DNA from: Caballeronia choica
GTDB taxonomy: Bacteria > Pseudomonadota > Gammaproteobacteria > Burkholderiales > Burkholderiaceae
Length of the DNA stretch: 64,000 nucleotides
NCBI RefSeq assembly: GCF_001544535.1
Contig: NZ_FCON02000002.1
Coordinates: 116,711 to 180,710, forward strand
Direction: 5' to 3'
Translations under genes and position numbers: made by a program
Notes under the pieces: model-generated
Database searches by the model: none
What the model was told of the DNA's origin: nothing
Seen by the model: only the letters and a program-made list of their open reading frames with translations
Shown here: piece after piece, positions 42,866 through 53,873 of the stretch
How positions within the stretch are numbered: position 1 is the stretch's first letter
Layout of the letters: the number at the start of each line of letters is the position of its first letter

Positions 42866-44257
42866 CTAACTGGCGTTGCTTGATAATTCGGCGTGGCGCG
42901 GACGCCTGGACTGAATCGGCAGCACTGCAACTACGACGGCGCCAATCACGAGCAATGCCGCTGCATAGAGCAATCCGGCCGCGAAGCTATGCGTCACGTC
43001 TTTCAACCAGCCCACCACCAGTGGATTCAAGGCCGAGCCGATGTTGCCGGTCGCGTTGATCACCGCAATGCCAACGGCACGGGCCCGGAAGCTCAGCGCG
43101 TGATCCGGGGTCGTCCAGAAGATCGACATCGCGGTGTACGATCCCGCCGAAGCCAGGCAGATGCCCAGCATCTGCAGCACGGGATGGGTCGAGTAAGCCG
43201 TGCAGAGCCAGCCAGCGGCAGAGAAGAGCATCGGCAGCATCAGGTGCCATCTGCGTTCCTGCTTGCGATCGGAGCGCCTTCCCCACCAGATCATGGCGAC
43301 GATCGTGCAGATTTGCGGGATCGCGGCGAGGAGCCCAACGGTGCGATTGCTCGCGTCGGCGCTGAAGCTCTTGACGATCAGCGGCGTCCAGACCGCCACC
43401 ATCGCGAGCGTGTTGACGAGGCAGAAATAAGCGAGCGCGAACTTGAGGACGGTCGGCGAGACGACTTCGCTGAAAAGGCTTTTTTCTTCGGTTGCCGTCG
43501 TGTGCGGCACCAGATCGGCTTTGTGCTCCGCCGCGAGCATCTGCGAGAGCGTACGCTTCTCATCCGCGCTGAGCCAGCTTGCCTTTTCAGGCGCGTCGCG
43601 CAGATAAGCGAATACGACCAGACCCAGGATCGCCGAAGGCAATCCTTCCAGAAAAAACAGCCATTGCCACCCTTTGAGCCCGAGTGTCCCATCCAGTGCC
43701 AGGATGTATCCCGAGAGCGCGGAGCCGATCGCAGCGGTCACCGGCATGGCGATCATGAACATCGCATTCGCTCTCGCGCGATATGCACTCGGAAACCAGT
43801 AGGTCATGTAAAGCAGGATGCCCGGCAGAAAGCCGGCCTCCGTCACGCCGACCAAGATGCGCAGCAGGTAAAGCGTGCCTGGACTCGACGCAAACATGGT
43901 CGCCGTGGATGCGAGACCCCAGGCGATCATGATGGTGCCGATCCATTTCCGCGCACCGATGCGCGCCAAAACGATGTTGCTCGGAATGCCGAATGCGATG
44001 TACGCGATATAGAACAACGTCGTGGCCAGACCGAACTGGACGCCGGAAAGGCCGAGGTCCTTCATCATGGTCAGTCCGGCAAATCCGATATTGATCCGGT
44101 CCAGGAACGAGAAGAAGAACAGGATGAAGAGAAACCAGAGCAGGTGCCGAGATACCTTGGCGATGACATGCTGCTCATGCAGTGAAGCGCCCGGTCCAGC
44201 ATCGTTCGCCGGCCCGCCAGGAAGTGGGCCGCGGTCGGCCAACGGGGTCGTTTCCAT
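42866..44257 (-). CDS. MFS transporter, probable aromatic/organic acid importer
   Basis: A 463-residue ACS-type facilitator (FLDRINIGFAGLTM in helix 1; FLPGILLYMTYWFP in helix 4). A hydrophilic ~40-residue N-terminus precedes helix 1. ATG 44257 has GGAGA upstream; the upstream in-frame ATG at 44341 is less likely. Located between a LuxR-type regulator and the aromatic hydroxylase on the same strand, so it probably imports the hydroxylase substrate. Confidence 0.87.
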   Translation of the reverse strand: METTPLADRGPLPGGPANDAGPGASLHEQHVIAKVSRHLLWFLFILFFFSFLDRINIGFAGLTMMKDLGLSGVQFGLATTLFYIAYIAFGIPSNIVLARIGARKWIGTIMIAWGLASTATMFASSPGTLYLLRILVGVTEAGFLPGILLYMTYWFPSAYRARANAMFMIAMPVTAAIGSALSGYILALDGTLGLKGWQWLFFLEGLPSAILGLVVFAYLRDAPEKASWLSADEKRTLSQMLAAEHKADLVPHTTATEEKSLFSEVVSPTVLKFALAYFCLVNTLAMVAVWTPLIVKSFSADASNRTVGLLAAIPQICTIVAMIWWGRRSDRKQERRWHLMLPMLFSAAGWLCTAYSTHPVLQMLGICLASAGSYTAMSIFWTTPDHALSFRARAVGIAVINATGNIGSALNPLVVGWLKDVTHSFAAGLLYAAALLVIGAVVVAVLPIQSRRPRHAELSSNAS

Positions 44258-44485
44258 GTAGGTCGTCTCCAGAATCAAGGCTGTGTCGAGCGCCACGGCA
44301 CTCGATGCATTCGCGTCAGGCTCGTCAGGGCGGCGAGGCATGGCGATGAGTGGAGTATGGAGCGCTGCCCACGCGCGCTGTCCCCAAAATGGGTACGACG
44401 TGAAGGGCGAGACGAGTTAGGGGAAACCCCTGGTGCTACGCGAGCGCATGAGCGGCCGACGTCGGATTGACGAGGCAGTTTGGGA

Positions 44486-45304
44486 TCAGCTTTTACCGGG
44501 TGCCAGGCATAAGGCGAACAACTGACGCTGGCTCGAAATGCCGAGGCGGCGGAAAGCGCGCTTCTGATAGGTCACCACGCTGGACGCCTTGACGCCCATC
44601 AGTTCGCCGATTTCTTGCGCGGTGCGGCCCTCCAGAACACCGCAGAGCACGTCGAGTTCTCGCTTCGACAAATCCGGGCAGATCCCACGGACGCGCGCCA
44701 GCATCAGTTGCGGAATGCCGGCCTGAATCTGGCCGCACAGCGCGTAATGGTGCTTGGCGGCTTGAGCGATGAGCGGGGCAAACGCTTCGATCAGCGCGAT
44801 TTCACTCGGCTGAAAACTTCCGCGCCTGCGGTCGCGGTAGAGATTGACCGAGAGCCAGATGTCCTGCGAGGGCTGCAGCAAAAGAGAGAGCCGGCCCGAC
44901 ACGTCAGGCTGGTGATAACAAGCGGCTCGGTAGCCCTCATGCGAGATGTCTTCGATGGTTTGCTGGTGGAGCAGGACGGCCGAATCGAGTTTCTCGGGAC
45001 GGGCCGACGAGATAATCGTCTGATTGCCGTCCAGCGCATAGAAGGTCCTGGCATACGTATCTGCCACGTTGCGCAGGTATCGGCCGCCGCGGTGATCGGC
45101 CACAGAGACCGTCCGGGGGCGATTGTTAAACTCGTACGCAAAGACGGTGCACTGTGAAATGCCCGCAGCATCCCCTAGCAACTTCAGGACTTCCGCGGCG
45201 AATGCATTGGCATCATCATGCCCGATGGCTGATACCAGGCTCGTTGCCCGAGAAAGATCCAGGTGTCCCGAGAGGCTGGGACGATCGAGTCGCCATGAAC
45301 GCAT
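44486..45304 (-). CDS. LuxR-family (HTH_LuxR) transcriptional regulator
   Basis: A 272-residue regulator with a C-terminal LuxR helix-turn-helix at about 213-258 (LSKRELDVLCGVLEGRTAQE, then IGELMGVKASSVVTYQKRAF). The N-terminal ~190 residues have no recognisable autoinducer or receiver signature. It is upstream of the MFS/hydroxylase genes on the same strand and likely activates them. Its first 120 bases are overlapped by the run-on frame of the broken thioesterase. Confidence 0.85.
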   Translation of the reverse strand: MRSWRLDRPSLSGHLDLSRATSLVSAIGHDDANAFAAEVLKLLGDAAGISQCTVFAYEFNNRPRTVSVADHRGGRYLRNVADTYARTFYALDGNQTIISSARPEKLDSAVLLHQQTIEDISHEGYRAACYHQPDVSGRLSLLLQPSQDIWLSVNLYRDRRRGSFQPSEIALIEAFAPLIAQAAKHHYALCGQIQAGIPQLMLARVRGICPDLSKRELDVLCGVLEGRTAQEIGELMGVKASSVVTYQKRAFRRLGISSQRQLFALCLAPGKS

Positions 45305-45741
45305 GATTGGCTTCGGAGAGTGTCGATTAGGGCCATTTTAGGCGCCGCCTGCGGCGGACGATCGCTCGCTTTCTTTCCCGCCGGATGTGTCGGAGATGAT
45401 GAGCGGACAACAGATACGATGGGTAAATATAACTCTTCGCGGTCAGTCGCGCCCACAGCGCCGATCTCGCGCACTCGCAAATGGAATCGAAGGGTTTCAC
45501 CCTGTTTGCCTGGAGCGACGAACTCCGCGTGGATGTCGACCGTGGCAACGCCGAGACCTTCGGTTCCGACGAACCGCGCGAAGTCGGCTTCCAGCCCATC
45601 ATTGAACCAGTCTTCGATAACGTCATGAAAAAGGACGAAGTACTGCCGATAGAACACAATTCCAGCAGGATCACCGTGCTGACACCGCACGAGCTTGTCG
45701 CAATGAAATTGCCTGCTTGTCGTCAAGGCATGCATCTCCAC
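45184..45741 (-). pseudogene. Truncated 4-hydroxybenzoyl-CoA-type thioesterase
   Basis: Residues 1 to ~100 (down to ~45430) fit the hot-dog thioesterase family, with the catalytic-Asp motif HGDPAGIVFYRQYF. After GAVGATDREELY the conserved C-terminal strands are missing, and the frame runs on with Pro/Ser-rich sequence into the start of the luxR-type gene. The 5' end at 45741 (GTG; ATG at 45735) directly abuts the IS91-type remnant, so its promoter is gone too. An intact enzyme would hydrolyse an aromatic acyl-CoA. Confidence 0.65.
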
Positions 45742-46439
45742 GGTCGTCCCCGGTGGTGGCCTGTCACCCGACGGTGAGCGGTGGGTCGCCTGCCGGCCCG
45801 GTTTCTTCCTGCCCGTGCGCGTGCTCTCACGGCTGTTCCGGCGACCGTTTCCTCAAAGAACTCGCAGCAGCGCATCGTCGTGGCGAGTTGCGGTTCTTCG
45901 GCGAGTATGCCGCGCTCGCCGATCCTGCCGTCTTCGCCCGGTGGCTCGTGCCGCTACGCGCATGTGAATGGGTCGTGTATGCGAAGCGCCCGCTCGCGGG
46001 ACCCGAGGCGGTGCTCGCCTACCTGTCACGCTACACGCATCGCGTGGCCATCTCCAACCAGCGACTCGTTTCGCTCGATGAGCGCGGCGTCACCTTCCGC
46101 TGGAAGGACTGTCGCGCGAAGGGGCGCACCCGCTACAAGACCATGACCCTGGGCGCGTACGAGTTCATGCGCCGCTTTCTGCTGCACATGCTGCCCCGCG
46201 GCTTCCACCGCATCCGCCACTATGGCCTGCTGCCCAATCCCGTGCGCCGGCAGAATCTTGCGAAGGTGCGTGGGCTGTTGCACGTCGTGCCCGCCGCCAG
46301 CACGCAACCCGACGACACCGGTCCCGCTGTGCGTCCCGCCTTCATCTGCCGGCACTGCGGCGCGCCGATGATCGTCATCGAGGTCCTCCAACGCAGCCCA
46401 CCGATCCGCGCACCACCCGCACAGCGAGCCGCAGCATGA
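45740..46439 (+). pseudogene. IS91-family transposase remnant, 5'-truncated and frameshifted
   Basis: One frame reads VVPGGGLSPDGERWVACRPG and then FFLPVRVLSRLFRR up to ~45842. The match continues in another frame as FLKELAAAHRRGELRFFGEY through YLSRYTHRVAISNQRLVSLD to the C-terminal zinc-finger-like CRHCGAPM. This is the central and C-terminal part of IS91-type Y2 transposases; the N-terminal zinc finger is absent. A single-base frameshift and the missing 5' end make it inactive. Rolling-circle IS91 elements are known to mobilise adjacent genes. Confidence 0.8.
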
Positions 46440-46861
46440 GCACAGGTGTTTCGAGACGTTCAAGACGACCGTCGGCTCTCCGGCAGCGGGACCCGATAGC
46501 GGACGCTTGCGTCCCTCACAGGGACCACGCCGCTGTGCGCGCGGCCTCCCGTCACAAACGCGCGCCGGACAGCCTCGCCAACGTGCATCCCGTCGACATC
46601 AACCCGCTTTGCCCCAGCCCTGCGTCAGTCCAACACCGCACCCGACCTCTTCAATCCCCATAACGCTAAAGGTTCCGGCCACGCCGGAACACTCCGCGGT
46701 TTCCTCCATCGGGATTTGTACGACGCCTGCCCGCATGCGCTTGTGGCCCGCGCTCATGTCCGTGGTCGAGGGCAGGCATCCTACAAATCTAAACAAAAGC
46801 GGACGTGCAACGCGGGGCCGTTGTCTTCGCGCGAAGCCCAGCAGCGACTCGTAGTGGGTTC
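46440..46861. other. Non-coding tail after the IS91 remnant
   Basis: About 420 bp without a credible gene, containing short inverted repeats such as GGTTCCGGCC/CACGCCGGAAC near 46670-46690. It is probably the 3' flank of the IS91-type element, where the replication origin end would be expected. Confidence 0.4.
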
Positions 46862-47728
46862 TTACTCCGCGCGGCGCAAAGTTCGGACGAGTTGGTCAAA
46901 CATCGCTCCTGCCGCAGCCGATTGTTTGGCCTGCTTTGAACGGATGACGACCACCTCCATTTCAGGCAAATCCGGGAGTCCGTGGCGGCTGTCGAGCACT
47001 TTCAGGCCGGCAGGGAGACTGCATTGCGTTAGCACCGCCACCGCCATGCCGCTCTCTGCGGCGGCCAGTTGTCCAGCGACGTTTGGGCTGTGATAGACGA
47101 TCCGATACTGACGCCTCTGTGATGAAATAGCTTTGAGCACGGCATCGCGTGGTCGACTTCCTGATTCGTGGACGGCGATGGGCAATGGATTACGACGCCA
47201 GGCCTCATATCGTTCTTTTCCGACCCAGACAAGCTTTTCTCGAAACAGCAACGTCCCTCTGTCAGCGCGATCCCGCGTGACGACCGCCAGGTCCAGTTCG
47301 CCCCGTTCTACTTTAGGAATGAGTGCGGTTGACTGCTCGCAGACCAAAGTGATTTCCACCGCTGAGTAGCGGCTCGAGAAGGTGCGAAGGACTGGTGTGA
47401 GATAAGCCATCGCATAGTCCTCCGGCACGCCCAAACTAATGCGGCCTGTGACCTCTGGCCCCCGAAGCGCAGTGATGGCCTCGGCGTGCATATCCAGCAT
47501 TCTCCGCGCATAGCTCAAAAGCTCAGTGCCGGCGGTAGTTAAAAGCATATGACGTGGCCCGCGCAACATCAGCGATTGGCCCACGGCATCCTCGAGCTTC
47601 TTCAACTGCATGCTCACAGCGGACTGCGAGCGATAGACCTGCTTCGCCGCTGCCGTGAGCGACCCCGTGTCGGCGACGGCGACAAACGCGCGCAGCCAGT
47701 CAAGCTGTAGATCGGGAGATTGGGACAT
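46862..47728 (-). CDS. LysR-family transcriptional regulator
   Basis: A 288-residue LysR protein. N-terminal winged helix at ~7-65 (LDWLRAFVAVADTGSLTAAA, then SQSAVSMQLKKLE), followed by a two-lobe effector domain. ATG 47728 is preferred over a TTG nine bases upstream. Divergent from the EamA transporter gene, with a perfect T-N11-A palindrome in the 84-bp gap, so it likely controls that exporter. Confidence 0.9.
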   Translation of the reverse strand: MSQSPDLQLDWLRAFVAVADTGSLTAAAKQVYRSQSAVSMQLKKLEDAVGQSLMLRGPRHMLLTTAGTELLSYARRMLDMHAEAITALRGPEVTGRISLGVPEDYAMAYLTPVLRTFSSRYSAVEITLVCEQSTALIPKVERGELDLAVVTRDRADRGTLLFREKLVWVGKERYEAWRRNPLPIAVHESGSRPRDAVLKAISSQRRQYRIVYHSPNVAGQLAAAESGMAVAVLTQCSLPAGLKVLDSRHGLPDLPEMEVVVIRSKQAKQSAAAGAMFDQLVRTLRRAE

Positions 47729-47739
47729 GGTGGCCAATC

Positions 47740-47754
47740 ATTCGAAAATCGAAT
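47740..47754. promoter_or_regulatory. LysR-type operator ATTCGAAAATCGAAT
   Basis: A perfect 15-bp odd palindrome (ATTCGA-AAA-TCGAAT) that contains the T-N11-A core of LysR boxes. It lies 11 bp from the LysR start and ~60 bp from the EamA start. Confidence 0.65.
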
Positions 47755-47812
47755 AATAACGAAATGATAAATTCGCTTTTCGTGAGGGTCAACTCCTTCC
47801 ACAATCCAGGAC

Positions 47813-48778
47813 ATGAAAAGCGTAACTCCTTCCCCGCCTGAATCTGCCGTGCTAGGCCCATCAAGCACCTCGGAACGGCAAGGCACTGCGTTGATGGTCG
47901 CGGGCGGGCTAGTTCTCGGGACCATCGGCATTTTCGTCGAAGAAGCCCGCCAGGACCCGATGACCACGGTGTTCTTTCGTTGCTTCTTTGGGATGCTGGC
48001 CCTTTCGCTGTGGGGCGCGGCAACGGGACGGTTGCATGAACTCAAACTGCGATGGCAGGAGCTGACGGTGGCGCTGGGCGCAGGCGTGCTAATCGTGCTC
48101 AATTGGGTTTTGTTCTTTGCCGCCATTCCACGGGTGTCTATTGCAATAGCGACAGTTCTGTTTCACATCCAGCCCTTTTTCGTCATCGGTCTGGGTGCCT
48201 GGTGGCTGGGTGAGCGCGTATCCAAAGCGCAGGTCATTGCTTGCGTTGTAGCGCTGGCCGGACTTGTACTCGCCACCGGACTCATTGGAAGCAAGACGAG
48301 CTTGATCGCGACATCGTCTTATCAGACCGGCGTCGCCCTATGCCTCGTAGGTGCCGTCGCCTATGCTGGCTTACCGTTCATCGCGCGCAAGGCGAAACGA
48401 GTTAGTTCGTTTGCCTTGTCCTGGTGGCAGAGTGCTGTCGGGGTGCTGCTTACAGCTTGGTGGCCGCTCTGGCATGGATTGCCGCAAACTACGACTGCAT
48501 GGCTTTGGTTAGCCGGGCTAGGAAGCATCCATAGTGGCATCGCGTACGTCGTTCTCTATGCCGGGATGAGCCAGCTGCGCACCAGTCGTGTGGCGCTGTT
48601 GCAATTCGTCTATCCGCTGACAGCCATTGTCGTGGACCGGGTTGTATACGGACACCAACTAACCGCACTACAGACCGTTGGGGTCCTCATCATGGCGGGC
48701 GCATTGTGGACCGTTCGCCGCGATAGCAAACGCGTCTGCAAAATGCCGCCTGGCGCACAGGCATCCACGTCGGCTTGA
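47813..48778 (+). CDS. EamA/DMT-superfamily transporter
   Basis: A 321-residue membrane protein with ten predicted hydrophobic segments and the internal EamA duplication (first repeat ending RVSIAIATVLFHIQPFFVIG, then WWLGERVSKAQVIACVVALAG; second repeat ending with LQFVYPLTAIVVDRVVYG). The family exports amino acids or small metabolites. Under likely LysR control. Intact despite lying between two blocks of broken genes. Confidence 0.88.
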   Translation: MKSVTPSPPESAVLGPSSTSERQGTALMVAGGLVLGTIGIFVEEARQDPMTTVFFRCFFGMLALSLWGAATGRLHELKLRWQELTVALGAGVLIVLNWVLFFAAIPRVSIAIATVLFHIQPFFVIGLGAWWLGERVSKAQVIACVVALAGLVLATGLIGSKTSLIATSSYQTGVALCLVGAVAYAGLPFIARKAKRVSSFALSWWQSAVGVLLTAWWPLWHGLPQTTTAWLWLAGLGSIHSGIAYVVLYAGMSQLRTSRVALLQFVYPLTAIVVDRVVYGHQLTALQTVGVLIMAGALWTVRRDSKRVCKMPPGAQASTSA

Positions 48779-48860
48779 CGTATTGAACTCGACTCCATTT
48801 GGGATTAAACGCTCGGGCACCGTTCTACTGCAGCATCGCTCTTCACTTTAAGGAGCACAC

Positions 48861-49148
48861 ATGGCAGCATTTGTCGTCGTACAGGAATCGATAGAAAATG
48901 AAGCTGTTTTCAATCAATATCGCGCAAAGGCGCCAGCGACGATCGAGGCATAGGGCGGCAAGTTCCTCGCGCGTGGCGGCAACCTCGAAGTGATGGAGGG
49001 CGAATTGCCGTACGAGCGGCTCGTCATCATCGAATTCCCTACGCGCCAGGACGCGATTGCATGGTACAACTCTTCCGAATACCAGGAAATCCTGCCTATG
49101 CGACTCTCGAGCAGTAAAGGCATTTTCGCAGTGGTTGATGGCGTGTGA
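48861..49148 (+). pseudogene. DUF1330 gene interrupted by an in-frame amber codon
   Basis: Translation from ATG 48861 (AAGGAG upstream) gives a normal DUF1330 protein of 95 codons, starting with AAFVVVQESIENEAVFNQY and ending near YNSSEYQEILPMRLSSS, except for TAG at codon 31 (48951-48953). The family has a Tyr at this place (EAYGGKFL-type), so a TAT/TAC to TAG change fits. The remaining frame is perfectly preserved, suggesting a recent mutation, suppression, or a sequencing error. Confidence 0.75.
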
Positions 49149-50559
49149 TTGGAGCGCCGAACCGGTTTGGAGAAGCCACTTCGTTCGATGAGAACACCGG
49201 GTCGCTCGTGCCGTGATACACCATCAGCTTCGCACCGCGCGCTTTCAATGCGCCGAGATTGGTTTCGTCGGGCGGGGTCATGAACGACCAAGATGCCTCA
49301 GCGTAGACGCCGCTCGTGGCGAAGATCTTCGGCGCGTCGTTGTCCATGCTGAAGTTGAGCGCATATGACGACAACTGCGAGATCACCGAAGCGCTTTGCG
49401 GCGGCGTCGTGAATGTGAAGGCCGCGGCGGCCGGATCGAGGGTGATGGAATTGGTCTGCTTCCACAACGACCAGTTCGCACCGTTGACGCCCACATCGTA
49501 CGGAAAGCTCGCATAGAGCGCCGTGCCCGCGCTGTTGTGCGCGCCGGAGAACACGTTGCCGATCGCGTCCTTCTGTGCAGTCGTGAGGCACGAGCCATCG
49601 CGCACATTCCCCGAGCAGGTCGGCACGTCGTTGGCCAGGCTGAAGTTCGCCTGACATGCCTTGATGTCCTGAACCATGCCGTCGGTCACACCATCGAGCG
49701 AGTCGCACTTCGCGATGATTCGCGATGCAACCAGTTGGCGCTCTGCCGCAGTAAAGCCGGTCTTGATGTCGGGAAGGCCGTTTGCGGCGTTGGCTGTCGC
49801 GACCTTCGCGAGTTGCTGCGCGCTCCACATCTCGCCGATCGCCGCCTTCGGCAGATGAAAACCCGGATCGCCCGCGATGATCCCGTCATATTCCACCGAC
49901 GAGCGCGCCGCTGCCACCATCGCGTGCCGGCCGCCGTTCGAGCAGCCGTCGAAATAGCTCCGGTCGGGCGTCTTGCCGTACGCGGTCTTGATGACCTGCT
50001 TCGCCATCGGCGTGAGTGTGGCGACCGCGTTATAGCCGTAGTCGATACGCGCCTGCGGATCGAGACCGAAGAGCGGGTTCTGCGACGATGAATGGCCCGC
50101 ATCCGAACTGATGACGGCGAAGCCCATGTTGAGCGCATCGTTGAGCGGACCGCCGCCGCCGATCTCGCCGGTTGCGGTCAGTACGTTGCCATCGAGGCCG
50201 CCGTTTGCCTGATAGAAGAAGCGGCCGTTCCATGCGACGGGCAGGCGCATTTCGAAGCCGATCGCATAGGTCTTGCCATCGACTGGACTCAACCGCTGGT
50301 TCATTTTTCCTTCGATCACGCAGTGTTCGGGGATCGGTTTGCCGGCCACTTTCAGCGTGCCCGCAGGCACATCCTGCACGGATGTGAACGCGGTATTGGC
50401 GAACGAGAGCTTGGCGGCTAGCGCGTCGCAGGTTCCCGAGAGACTCGCGGGCGTTGCCGCACTGAGTTGGGGAAGCGATGACGAATTGTTGTCAGAGCCG
50501 CCGCCGCATGCGGCAACTATCGTCGTCGAAACCAGTATCGCGATTGCAGTCTTGTTCAT
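49096..50559 (-). pseudogene. Tannase/feruloyl-esterase-family lipoprotein, 3'-truncated
   Basis: 487 residues. It begins with a lipoprotein signal (MNKTAIAILVSTTIVAACGG, lipobox Cys), then a tannase/feruloyl esterase domain with nucleophile Ser207 in DGCSNGG and GVTDGMVQD for the calcium loop. The catalytic Asp region MVYHGTSDPVFSSN is reached, but similarity ends at ~49180 and the frame runs antisense through the DUF1330 gene. The catalytic His near the C-terminus is therefore missing. GGAGA precedes ATG 50559. The intact enzyme would release phenolic acids from esters at the cell surface. Confidence 0.75.
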
Positions 50560-50569
50560 CTCATGTCTC

Positions 50570-52157
<1,588 letters not shown>

Positions 52158-52459
52158 ATCGACCAGCAGCCATTCCTTTACTGTCGCCTGGCGCGCGGAA
52201 ATAGTAAATGGTAGTTGTACCTTGGAAGCGGCCATTCACGTTGCTGCCGCCGCGGCTGACCCATGTAGCTCATGCTTGGCAAGGCGGTTGCTGCGCGCTT
52301 GTGTGGCGATGCGAAGTAGCAGGAGCGCGAACACCTCCGCGAGCAGCGTGGTCAGCGCCGCTGCAACATCGCGGGTCGCCTCTTCGGACAGGCGCGCCGG
52401 CGTTTTCAACGAGGGGCGTAGGTGTGCGCACCAACGCCGGCAGCGGTCGTCTCCACCTG

Positions 52460-52740
52460 CTTACGAACTGGGCAACAAGGCAGCTGAACTGGAGGGACCC
52501 ATCCGTGCGACGCATCGTACGGATGAAGCTGGACAACTTCTCGAAACAATACCCGGGGTCGGGCATCTCACCGCTTCCGCGCTGCAGCCTAAATCGGTAA
52601 CCCGCGAGCCTTTCGGGATGGCCCCGAAGTCGCCGCGTGGTTGGGTCTGGTCCCGCGTCAACTCTCCTCAGGTGGCAAGCCGCGCTTGCTGGCCTGCGCC
52701 GAAACAGTTCCTCGGGCCGAAAGAGGCAGTGGGCCGTCTG
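52460..52740 (+). pseudogene. IS110-family transposase remnant
   Basis: A fragment reading LLETIPGVGHLTASAL, then in another frame AAWLGLVPRQLSSGGKPRLL, is typical of the C-terminal transposase_20 domain of IS110/IS1111 elements. The parts are in different frames and the N-terminal DEDD domain is not seen. The 300 bp before it (52158-52460) hold nothing recognisable. Confidence 0.65.
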
Positions 52741-52904
52741 CAACGATCACTGCGCTACAATCGCCCCATCTAACTGTGCCTGGCGTAACGGTCACGGCAT
52801 CGTCGCCGGTCAGCAGTCAGTTCGCCGACGCGCAGCCGAATCAGGCGGCGCTGCCTTTTTCGACGAACGACTAGAGCCGTCGGTCAGAAAAAGGAATATA
52901 TGCG

Positions 52905-53426
52905 ATGGCTAATCAGGTGATTTTCAGCGGCGCGCCGTCGCAGGCCTGCAACCTTCCAGCGCTCCTGAAGGGGGGCGTTGTCATGGCAATGATTGGCGGT
53001 ATACATGCCTGCACGTCGAACTCTTTCCCGCTTCAGTGGAATGTGCTGCTTGCACAAGCCGGCGCGGTTTTGATCGGTGTCGGTTTGCCGTTCCTCAAGA
53101 CCGCGTTCACCCGAATCGTCATCGATACCGCACGAATTACCTGGACGCAGGGCATTCTGCATCGCCGTGTGTCGACTCTCGAGCTTTCCCGGATTCAGCG
53201 CATCACCTCGATCCACCCATGGTGGCAACGCCTATTCGGCGCCGGCTCGATCATCCTGACGACCAACGATGTAGCTCATCCCGTGAGGCGTTTGCCGGCC
53301 ATCAGGAACGCGGATCAGCTCTGCAAGACGCTTGACGAGGCGGTAGCCATGCATCAGGAACGGCTTATTCCCGCATCCACGAATGATCCGAACGCACCGG
53401 GTTACTCTCAGGTGCACAGTATTTGA
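52905..53426 (+). CDS. PH-domain (bPH2/DUF304-like) membrane protein
   Basis: A 173-residue protein with one or two N-terminal hydrophobic segments (up to ~65, VLLAQAGAVLIGVGL) followed by a bacterial PH-like domain (WTQGILHRRVSTLELSRIQR, then ITSIHPWWQRLFGAGSIILT). The family has no well-defined role, being membrane-associated and often linked to stress or envelope functions. AAGGA precedes the ATG with a long spacer. Isolated, next to IS remnants. Confidence 0.65.
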   Translation: MANQVIFSGAPSQACNLPALLKGGVVMAMIGGIHACTSNSFPLQWNVLLAQAGAVLIGVGLPFLKTAFTRIVIDTARITWTQGILHRRVSTLELSRIQRITSIHPWWQRLFGAGSIILTTNDVAHPVRRLPAIRNADQLCKTLDEAVAMHQERLIPASTNDPNAPGYSQVHSI

Positions 53427-53873
53427 ACGGGCGACATCAGTTCGCACATGCCAGATATTTGCTGACAGTTCAATGCAAGCCAGTCTCGACCTGTCGGGAC
53501 CGGATGCAGTCGGCCATCTACGGTCATTCGCCCGCGCGTGAATGCAGACGTTCGAGCGTCACCTACACTCCTACACTCAAACAACGACCATTCGCGTCGG
53601 GGCCGATCCCGCTGCTAACACTCGCACCTTTCCATCCGACTCGCTGGCCTATTTCGAAACTGACGCAAGGGTGACTTCCGCTGGATCGCAGTAACGCACA
53701 CGTGCTTTTTCTCCAGACTGCGCACCAGCGAGCCGGTGATAGCTCGCTCGATCACCGCTTTCCTCGCTAGCAAGCCGATTCTCCGGATCACAGGCCAGGG
53801 GCATGGTGCGAGTGATTTGGCCCATTAGAAGTATGTCGATCGTCGGCAGCAACCCCCGTACGGTCAAAAGGCG
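53427..53873. other. Intergenic stretch, nothing recognised
   Basis: About 450 bp between the PH-domain gene and the GntR/UTRA gene. Open frames here look random and no repeats or operators were noticed. Confidence 0.4.

Noticed and set aside
45426-45432. Isolated AATATAA half-site near the broken thioesterase
   Set aside because: Single half-site without dyad symmetry and inside coding remnants; chance occurrence is more likely than an operator of the island regulon.
45740-46861. A complete, active IS91 element
   Set aside because: The transposase lacks its N-terminus and has a frameshift, and no intact termini could be identified.
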